From the NCBI GenBank assembly GCA_905221605.1, contig CAJNDS010002086.1, positions 420,001 to 441,000 on the forward strand: a DNA stretch of 21,000 nt. The letters run 5' to 3'. Numbering within the stretch: position 1 is the stretch's first letter; every line of letters starts with the position of its first letter. Of this stretch, positions 15,740 through 21,000 are shown piece after piece. Origin of the DNA: Symbiodinium natans (Eukaryota; Sar; Dinophyceae; Suessiales; Symbiodiniaceae). The notes below the pieces were generated by a model. The model saw nothing but the letters and a program-made list of their open reading frames with translations, searched no databases and was not told the origin of the DNA. The position numbers and the translations under genes are program-made.

Positions 15740-15955
15740 AACCCTAAACCCTAAACCCCTAAACCCCTAAACCCTAAACCCTAAACCCTTTGGACCTTTC
15801 ATTGGGGACAGAAGTTAAGCCAGCGAAGCTTCAAGCCCTTGCACCTCGACCTGAATGAAGCCCCGCACCGCGCGAATGGAAGGTGAAACGAAGCAGGGCT
15901 AGGGTTTAGGGTTTAGGGTTTAGGGTTTAGGGTTTAGGGTTTAGGGTTTAGGGTT
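15740..15955. repeat. Inverted pair of telomeric arrays around a 110-bp spacer
   Basis: CCCTAAA units (15740-15789, two of them CCCCTAAA) face eight perfect TTTAGGG units (15900-15955). The spacer is open in several frames; none is preferred. Confidence 0.92.
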
Positions 15956-16171
15956 GCGCTTCCCTGCCAGCTCGGTATATGGGGACTTACGAAAACAGGG
16001 GAAATTGACCCCCTAAAGAGCAGGAGCCCCTTAGAATAAGGACCCCAAGAAGGTACCCTCATTTCGGAAGCCACCATATGAGAATCGTGAGAATCTGAAA
16101 GCCAAAGTCCACTTCAAAGCTGCCTGCAAGACGTCACAACACCAACTTTGATCACCCCTACTACTACTGAC
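15956..16171. other. Spacer without gene
   Basis: Contains GACCCCCTAAAGAGCAGG and GGTACCCTCATTTCGG, loosely resembling the interiors of the inverted-repeat elements, but matching ends could not be found. Confidence 0.3.
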
Positions 16172-16326
16172 ACCCAAACCCTCAACCCTGAATCCTGAAC
16201 CCAACAACCCTAAACCCTAAACACAAAAACCCCAAGCCCTGAACCCAAACACCCTAAACCCTAAACCCAGAAACCCTCAACTCTGAAACCCTAAACCCTA
16301 AACCCAGAAACCCAGAAACCCTGAAA
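16172..16326 (-). repeat. Heavily decayed telomere-type array, CCCTAAA orientation
   Basis: About 155 bp mixes CCCTAAA with CCCTGAA, CCCAGAAA, CCCTCAAC and CCCAAACA. It is the most degenerate array in the window and presumably the oldest or least corrected. Confidence 0.88.
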
Positions 16327-16421
16327 GCTTGAACCTGAGAGGGACCCGGAGACCCAACTTCTGCTGCGCGGCTGGCTCATCAAGCGGGCAAAGTTAAGGC
16401 CAGGCTGTTTTTTTGTTTTAA
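16327..16421 (+). CDS. Possible exon between facing telomeric arrays
   Basis: After CTTGAACCTGAG|AGG the plus frame reads RDPETQLLLRGWLIKRAKLR before a T-run. The residues are amphipathic and protein-like, but there are only about 24 codons and no family match. Confidence 0.18.
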
Positions 16422-16540
16422 GTTTAGGGTTTAGGGTTTGGGGTTTAGGGTTTAGGGTTTAGGGTGTAGGGTCTTGGTGGCCCGAGCTGATGCTCTGAGT
16501 CTGGGTTCAAAAAAAGGGTTTAGGGTTCAGGGTTTAAGGT
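16422..16540 (+). repeat. TTTAGGG array plus a decayed satellite block
   Basis: Units at 16422-16472 include TTTGGGG and TGTAGGG variants. A second short block, TTTAGGG-TTCAGGG-TTTAAGG, lies at 16516-16540. A GT microsatellite follows at 16564-16577. Confidence 0.88.
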
Positions 16541-16709
16541 GGGCTTTGTTTTTTTGTTTGTTTGTGTGTGTGTGTGTCAAGGGCTTACAGTAAATTCCGA
16601 GTCTGCGACCATATCTACTGGGAGCAGGACTGGAGCTCTCATTCGGCTTAGTTCGACATGTCAACGTTAAAGCACCCAACCGCAATATTCACACACTGAG
16701 CTCCAACTA

Positions 16710-16739
16710 CCCCTAAACCCTAAACCCTAAACCCTAAAG
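16710..16739 (-). repeat. Short telomere-type array, CCCTAAA orientation
   Basis: Four perfect units. Confidence 0.9.
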
Positions 16740-16797
16740 ACCGTTGCGAGAGGCCCTTCCAGGACTCCTGGCAGGAACGGCTGTGCCTTCCTCAGAC

Positions 16798-17019
16798 TTA
16801 GGGGCATGGCAATATGGGAGCTAAATATTGTTGGGCTAGCGCTTCCGTGACAGAAAGCCATGCTCGGGGCATAATCCGATATAACGCGGGTGCCATCGCC
16901 ACTGACCCCACATCTTGCAGGTTTGAATCTAGTGAGAGGACCTTCGCCAGAACAGCATCTTCTTTTCTGTGGGCAACTTCCCGAACCGCATCTACAACAC
17001 GAGCCCGGTTCAAGGTCAC
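16798..17019 (-). CDS. HEAT/ARM-like repeat fragment (possibly decayed)
   Basis: The minus frame runs to TAA at 16798-16800, 73 codons. It opens with RARVVDAVREVAHRKEDAVL and continues AKVLSLDSNLQDVGSVAMA. This resembles the paired helices of a HEAT repeat (AV-x-EVA-x-K-x-D-x-V-x-AKVL, then DSN-x-x-DV-x-x-VAM-A). The canonical Arg after DV is replaced by Gly, and the sequence becomes unlike HEAT after ALYRI, suggesting a frameshift or an exon end. HEAT proteins are scaffolds. A plus frame (16890-17234) overlaps without motifs. Confidence 0.33.
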   Translation of the reverse strand: MTLNRARVVDAVREVAHRKEDAVLAKVLSLDSNLQDVGSVAMAPALYRIMPRAWLSVTEALAQQYLAPILPCP

Positions 17020-17051
17020 GCATTGTCCCTCCCTTCTCTATCTCCAGAGAT

Positions 17052-17679
17052 AGGTCAAAACCCGAACCTAAACCTTACACTCAGCTTCTGCATCGGCCCG
17101 TGCTCGTCAATCTGCCCGGTTTGATTCCAGGCCGGCACAACTTGTCCACTCCGAATCTTCTTCCTGCTGAAGCGCTCCCTCAAACTCCCCAGCCCCGCCT
17201 AATCCGCCGTCGAGGGCTTCAGGGTTGTGTATAAGGAAGCTGCCAGGCCCTCTTTCACGAACCCTCAACCTCACATATGCCACTTGCCCAAAACACCGGG
17301 GTTTTGAACGTCGGGCTCTCAATGGATTGGTTTTGCTTCAGTGGGTGAGCAGCTTCTAGGGTTTAGGACAAGTAGTCGAAAAGAGCACCACAGTCAGAGT
17401 TTTTGCCAATTGGTGAAGCGTCTCAATCAGGGCATCTTGAGGGGTTCGCATGCACGAACCCATGCACGGACCACCGCTGCCCCCGAGCTTGTTGATTCTT
17501 GACCTGCCAGAAGCGCTGTCTTTTGTGCTGCCACGCAGCAAGACTTTAATTCTCTTTGGCCTGTTTCGAGCCCATGGCGCTGAATTTGCTGACAAAGACC
17601 CTCGTGGCATCCTTTTGTGGCGCGGCGCTCGCACAAGGCGGCTTGCCTGCGGCTTTTCATCTTCATATTTCCCTTATGT
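17052..17679. other. Multiply open region, no gene chosen
   Basis: Between 17356 and 17701 three or more frames are open on both strands: 83 codons plus, including LILDLPEALSFVLPRSKTLI, and 92 and 79 codons minus. No domain resolves them. A lone TTTAGG lies at 17358-17366. Confidence 0.3.
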
Positions 17680-17850
17680 TCATGCGTGCTTCATGTGCTG
17701 AAGCTGTGCGCCACCATTTGTCGCGGAGGCGATGTTGCCCAGGAGCTGCTCCAGGATGACGATGTCTGCAATGCGGGCGAGGACACGGGGCACAGCAGGA
17801 ATCTCTCCCGTTCCCGCCTCCAGCCCTCGACTCCGCCCCCCCCACCTCAT
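17680..17850 (-). CDS. Unidentified small open frame, helical
   Basis: The minus frame from ATG 17848-17850 to TGA 17680-17682 has 56 residues. The first ten are Gly/Arg-rich, from a G-run, and probably not coding. The rest reads EIPAVPRVLARIADIVILEQ and then LLGNIASATNGGAQLQHMKH, a convincing amphipathic helix pattern. It may be a last exon. The alternative minus frame is Cys/Arg/His-rich and less likely. Confidence 0.27.
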   Translation of the reverse strand: MRWGGRSRGLEAGTGEIPAVPRVLARIADIVILEQLLGNIASATNGGAQLQHMKHA

Positions 17851-17885
17851 TATCCAAGTGTATCCAAGTGCTCGAAAGCCTTCCG

Positions 17886-17977
17886 AAACCCTAAACCCCT
17901 AAACCCCTAAACCCCTAAACCCCTAAACCCTAAACCCCTAAACCCCTAAACCCTCAACCCTCAACCCTCAACCCTCA
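17886..17977 (-). repeat. Telomere-type array dominated by CCCCTAAA and CCCTCAA variants
   Basis: It begins with heptamers, switches to a run of CCCCTAAA octamers, and ends in four CCCTCAA units. The blocks are internally uniform. Confidence 0.92.
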
Positions 17978-18137
17978 GCCTTGTCTGGCTTTCAGGGCCC
18001 TATAGGCTACAGACTCTGCTTGGGTCAGGGGAACCCAAGTTTCAGCCAATGCTAGGCGTGTGACCTCTCTCTTCGACAGCTTCGAGGCAGAGGAGGGTTG
18101 TTTCGGACTTCAGGGTTTTTCGGCCTTGGCCTCAGGG

Positions 18138-18169
18138 CCCCTAAACCCTAAACCCTACACCCTAACCCT
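18138..18169 (-). repeat. Short telomere-type array, CCCTAAA orientation
   Basis: Three units then CCCTACA and CCCTAA. The 218-bp spacer to the next array has no convincing frame. Confidence 0.85.
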
Positions 18170-18387
18170 TTGAGAGGCTTTTCAGACTTGTAAGCTTATG
18201 TGGGTTGAAAGCTTTCGGGCTCCAAAGCCCTCACATTTTGTTCCCGGGGTATGAGTTTCCTGTGTAAATCTTCACTCCCCACCGTGATCCGCCAAATGCA
18301 TCACGTCAACCGCCCAGTGAAGCTTTTGAGAAGGTCTGGCGATCGTGGAAAACGCCAGCAACGCGAGTGGCGAGGCAGCTCGGATGG

Positions 18388-18513
18388 TAGGGCTTAGGCT
18401 TTAGGGTTTCGGGTTTCGGGTTTAGGGTTAGGGTTTAGGGTTTAGGGTTTAGGGTTTAGGGTTTAGGGTTTAGGGTTTAGGGTTAGGGTTCAGGGTTTAG
18501 GGTTTAGGGTTTG
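18388..18513 (+). repeat. Longest continuous TTTAGGG array in the window
   Basis: About 126 bp: TTTCGGG variants at the left edge, about eight perfect units in the middle, TTAGGG and TTCAGGG variants at the right. Edge decay with a clean centre. Confidence 0.95.
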
Positions 18514-18620
18514 GGCTTACGGGGCCCAGACCTCGCCACATCAGAAGCAGAATCTACCTGCACTCCTCAAGCCGGTTTAGACGAGAGGATCTGGCCTTTC
18601 TAGGGGTTAGAGCTCACTCG

Positions 18621-18727
18621 CCCTAAACCCTAAACCCTAAACCCTGAACCCTGAACCCTGAACCCAAACACCCTAAACCCTAAACCCTATAAACCCTATA
18701 AACCCTATAAACCCTAAACCCTAAACC
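18621..18727 (-). repeat. CCCTAAA array with CCCTGAA and CCCTATAAA sub-blocks
   Basis: Four heptamers are followed by three CCCTGAA, then CCCAAACA, two heptamers, three CCCTATAAA nonamers and heptamers again. It faces the previous array across a 107-bp spacer. Confidence 0.95.
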
Positions 18728-18812
18728 AAACTCCGCGTCCATGGCCAGGAAAAAGATGCCCTGGGCTCGGCATGGGGCAGCTGCAAGCGCTTTGGCTTAG
18801 GGTTTCAATCCT

Positions 18813-18937
18813 AGGGAACACATGAACCCTAAAAGCGTTTATGAGGGTTTAGGGTTTAGGGTTTAGGGTCTTAATAAGAATTAGAGTAGTATAGGGTATA
18901 TAACCCCCCCCCCCCCCTTTAGGGTTCATTCGTCTGC
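18813..18937. mobile_element. Family B element, copy 3, interrupted by a telomeric array
   Basis: The left part (CATGAACCCTAAAAGCGTTTATG) and right part (CTTAATAAGAATTAGAGTAGTATAGGGTATA, then TTTAGGGTTCATTCG) align with copies 1 and 2. At 18844-18869, 26 bp of AGGGTTT repeats replace the 10 bp GTTCATATAG seen in copy 1. A C5-like run in the other copies is expanded to about 14 C here (18904-18917). Longer motifs are given by position only. Confidence 0.75.
18844..18869 (+). repeat. Telomere-type array inside an inverted-repeat element
   Basis: Three and a half perfect units. Both junctions fall inside the recognisable family B sequence, so this array arose after the element inserted. Confidence 0.9.
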
Positions 18938-19043
18938 ATGGCTTAGGGCCTAGGGGTGGCCACCTAATCAGTCGCGTTGAGAAATCGTAAACAAGCTTTT
19001 GGAGCTTGAAGCTTCCAATAAAAGGGGGTGGGCCTAAACCCAC

Positions 19044-19145
19044 GGTTTAGGGTTTAGGGTTTTTATAGGGTTTAGGGTTTATTAGGGGGGTGCGGGGGCC
19101 CGGGAGGGGGGGGCAGAGGGGCGCGGGTTTGGGGGGGGGGGGGGG
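19044..19145 (+). repeat. TTTAGGG array followed by a G-rich tract
   Basis: Units at 19044-19087 include TTTTTATAGGG and TTTATTAGGG variants. A tract dominated by G follows (19084-19145), ending in about 14 G. Confidence 0.88.
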
Positions 19146-19370
19146 CACAACAGCAAGCAAATCCCAAGGCTAAGAAGCCCGAAAATGCCTCACTGCGCTG
19201 AACTCTTTAGTCCCTTCCCCGAAATTTTTGCAATTCCATCATGTTTCTTTCCGGATGCGGCCCATATACCAGTTCCCAGATACCACCGCTATTCTTGAAT
19301 ACCTAGATGGATTTTGGTGGGTGTGTCACGCAGTGCAGGCTGCCAGCAAGACTTAACACTGGTTCAACGG

Positions 19371-19458
19371 CAGGATGGGCTATTATACCCTATAATCCCT
19401 TAAGGCCCTTTATAGGGTTCATTATGGGGGTTTTAAGTCCTAAGAATAGCCCATCCTG
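19371..19458. mobile_element. Inverted-repeat element, family C, copy 2 (88 bp)
   Basis: CAGGATGGGCTATT and AATAGCCCATCCTG are perfect inverted ends. Relative to copy 1 it is inverted, shares 26 identical core bases, and has about 10 more bases between one end and the core. Confidence 0.68.
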
Positions 19459-19554
19459 GTATCATGATGCGTGGAGTGGAATTGTTCTTCACTTTAGAGG
19501 GCAAGTTGTAATCATGGTATGCTCAAACCGAACAACTCGGAGCCCCAGTTCGCC

Positions 19555-19739
19555 TTTAGGGTTTAGGGTTTAGGGTTTAGGGCTTAGGGTTTCATCTGAG
19601 GTCTTACGGCTGCCCCTCGTCTTACCATCCTTCGCACCACTGCCAATGCAACCGCAAGTGCGAGGACTGAAGCCAAGAAGGTCGAGCTTTGTGGGCTTCC
19701 CCTTTAGGGTTTAGGGTTTAGGGTTTAGGGTTTAGGGTT
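19555..19739 (+). repeat. Two TTTAGGG arrays separated by about 110 bp
   Basis: Arrays at 19555-19592 (one GCTTAGGG variant) and 19702-19739. The spacer is open in at least three frames, for example LTILRTTANATASARTEAKK on the plus strand, so strand and register cannot be chosen. Confidence 0.92.
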
Positions 19740-19807
19740 CGCACAACCCGACCAAAGTGGAAGCCCGCGAGAAAACCCCTATAGCAGCCCTAACAATCCG
19801 GGTCAAC

Positions 19808-19928
19808 CCCCTAAACCCTAGACCCTAGACCCCTAGACCCCTAGACCCCTAGACCCCTAGACCCCTAAACCCTAAACCCTAAACCCTAAACCCTAAACCC
19901 TAAACCCTAAACCCTAAACCCTAAACCC
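19808..19928 (-). repeat. CCCTAAA array with a CCCCTAGA sub-block
   Basis: It begins CCCTAAACCCTAGA, then has several CCCCTAGA octamers (about 19826-19862), then about nine perfect CCCTAAA units. Confidence 0.96.
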
Positions 19929-19937
19929 CACACCCAC

Positions 19938-20036
19938 GGCTCCAGAACTACGGCAACTGCTGCGCCGACATCGCCAGCTGTAGCGCACCGTCTCCCCCTG
20001 CAGAGCTTCCCGCAGGAGCCCTTTCCTTGGGACCTC
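19938..20036 (-). CDS. Possible exon of an FAD-dependent monooxygenase (weak)
   Basis: Between facing arrays, the minus strand offers an acceptor-like CTTGAG|G at the array edge and the frame EVPRKGLLREALQGETVRYS, then WRCRR. V-P-R-x-x-L-x-x-x-L followed a few residues later by VRY resembles the segment after the FAD-binding N-terminus of aromatic-hydroxylase-type flavoproteins. Codons are GC-rich at third positions. The match is short, from memory, and lacks the GxGxxG and DG motifs that would prove it. Confidence 0.2.
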
Positions 20037-20038
20037 AA

Positions 20039-20094
20039 GGGTTTAGGGTTTAGGGTTTAGGGTTTAGGGTTTAGGGTTTAGGGTTTAGGGTTTG
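20039..20094 (+). repeat. Interstitial telomere-type array, TTTAGGG orientation
   Basis: Eight perfect units, the last array in the window. The final 900 bp are free of telomeric units. Confidence 0.95.
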
Positions 20095-20376
20095 AAACTC
20101 GTCCTTGGCGAGATGGACCGGAAAGTTCAGGGGTTTGCTTGGGATCACCAGCTAGCGGATGGCATCAGCGTCAGCGCACCTGGAACATTGGCATTCGTAT
20201 GACATCTTTTTGGGGATCGTGCAACAGAGTTTCTCGCACCCAGGAAAGTGTGCGAGATGGCTCACCCCGAAATATGTCCGGCGTAGTGGTTTGGCACCAC
20301 TACCACTCCCAATAGCCGCGAGTCCAGCACACCGTGCCAATCGTGCTACGACAGTTGACTGTCTCGAGCGGGCCTT
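20095..20376. other. Multiply open region, no gene chosen
   Basis: A 92-codon minus frame (20152-20430, Cys-rich) and a 77-codon plus frame (20159-20392) overlap. A third plus frame has RATEFLAPRKVCEMAHPEIC but is closed after about 27 codons. Confidence 0.3.
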
Positions 20377-20826
20377 GTGGCTAACCCATTGATGAAGGAA
20401 TGCTGGACACTCAGGGATATGATTCCCCAACCAGGGAGGACGCCCTGGCGCGAACGGCCCGGCCTGTCCCTGAGACAGGAAGCAGATCAGACTATCCGAT
20501 GTGTTTCAGCTCAACTAGGTCTCTTAGCCACGAAATCCCCGATTGCATTGTCGTTCAGCAGGGGAGTCGATCGATGCATGTCCCTGCTGGGCATCCTACC
20601 AAAGATGCCCAGCAGGGAAGTCATCGATCAAAGTTGCTCAGCAGAGAAATCCATCGATCTTGTTGCCAATGCGCACAGCTTACGACTCTCCGTTTTGTTG
20701 TTCAGATTGCTCGCTCTGAACATCTCGATGGGCGCTAACCTCCAGAAAAGTCTGTTGGTTTTTCAGGTATTTTATTGCTGCATTGGGACTTTGCTTGGGA
20801 TGTTTGACTTCCTTACGGCTTGTTGA
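20377..20826 (+). CDS. Unidentified 149-residue open frame with hydrophobic C-terminus
   Basis: The longest non-ankyrin frame, ATG 20377 to TGA 20824-20826. The first 60 residues are polar. The middle is built on the imperfect repeats and the hairpin at 20581-20618. From about residue 100 it is hydrophobic (LRLSVLLFRLLALNISMGAN, then LLVFQVFYCCIGTLLGMFDF), suggesting one or two membrane segments. No family is recognised. Rival frames: 112 codons plus (20400-20738) and 88 codons minus (20680-20946). Confidence 0.25.
   Translation: MANPLMKECWTLRDMIPQPGRTPWRERPGLSLRQEADQTIRCVSAQLGLLATKSPIALSFSRGVDRCMSLLGILPKMPSREVIDQSCSAEKSIDLVANAHSLRLSVLLFRLLALNISMGANLQKSLLVFQVFYCCIGTLLGMFDFLTAC
20581..20618. 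repeat. Perfect 15-bp inverted repeat with 8-bp loop
   Basis: TCCCTGCTGGGCATC and GATGCCCAGCAGGGA flank CTACCAAA. Around it, three imperfect direct repeats of CAGCAGGGRARTC-ATCGATC type start at about 20555, 20610 and 20639. Confidence 0.85.
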
Positions 20827-21000
20827 GAAGAGTACTTGGCTGTATGTTGTTTCCGGGCCTTTCAGCAACACGGTACCCAGGTTGCGTTGAGCTGGCAAGG
20901 TAAAATGCCTGAAAACGAGCACCCGGTCGCTGGCAGTAGGTTCCACAGTCGAAAGATCGTTTAACCCCGGGCCAGAAAACTTCCTTCAGAAAAGTGCTGC
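20827..21000. other. Right edge, no supported feature
   Basis: An 88-codon minus frame (20680-20946) crosses here without motifs. No repeats were seen. Confidence 0.35.

Noticed and set aside
949-20094. The telomeric repeats as a true chromosome end
   Set aside because: Orientation switches repeatedly, blocks are short, and unique DNA continues on both sides.
1-21000. A new defence system or biosynthetic cluster
   Set aside because: No group of adjacent genes with related functions is present; the novelty here lies in repeat structure.

Overview
The window looks like nuclear DNA of an intron-rich eukaryotic alga. A dinoflagellate, perhaps of the Symbiodiniaceae/Suessiales, is my best guess. 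The reasons are: about 39 short arrays of the TTTAGGG/CCCTAAA telomere-type heptamer scattered through the interior on both strands; base composition near 50% GC by eye; coding fragments of about exon size; pyrimidine-rich AG acceptors usually followed by G; and ankyrin and EF-hand products. A plant or another alga with TTTAGGG telomeres is not excluded. There are no bacterial operons, rRNA genes, convincing tRNA genes or CRISPR arrays.

Only two coding calls are firm. One is a compact intronless ankyrin-repeat gene (6028-6762, plus). The other is a 3'-terminal exon carrying one canonical EF-hand (198-337, plus). Several weaker fragments have protein-like frames: a GDG-type acidic repeat (1486-1671, minus), a HEAT-like piece (16798-17019, minus), a frameshifted two-frame locus followed by an exon-like piece (7138-7677, plus), and several spacers between telomeric arrays. 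Most are shorter than 90 codons, which chance can easily produce, so their confidences are low.

The rest is repeat DNA. From left to right: 1-1260 has the EF-hand exon, an inverted-repeat element and the first telomeric array. 1260-4160 alternates short arrays with further inverted-repeat elements. 4160-5840 is array-free with ambiguous frames. 5844-6762 has a 110-bp palindromic element directly upstream of the ankyrin gene. 7090-8660 has an exon-like cluster and two copies of an element with 4-bp target duplications. 8800-12120 has inverted telomeric pairs, AT microsatellites and another inverted-repeat element. 12820-13020 is an extreme C-rich tract. 13270-20100 is the densest telomeric mosaic. 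20100-21000 has a 149-codon frame containing a perfect hairpin.

The most interesting biology is structural. At least eight families of short non-autonomous inverted-repeat elements (about 55-125 bp) coexist with the telomeric arrays. Two families share an internal core but have different ends. One element copy carries a telomeric array in place of 10 bp of its interior, which dates that array as younger than the element. Neighbouring arrays are repeatedly about 97-122 bp apart, close to the exon size expected in dinoflagellates. This raises the possibility that the arrays and the small elements mark introns (introner-like). RNA-seq alignment would decide that.
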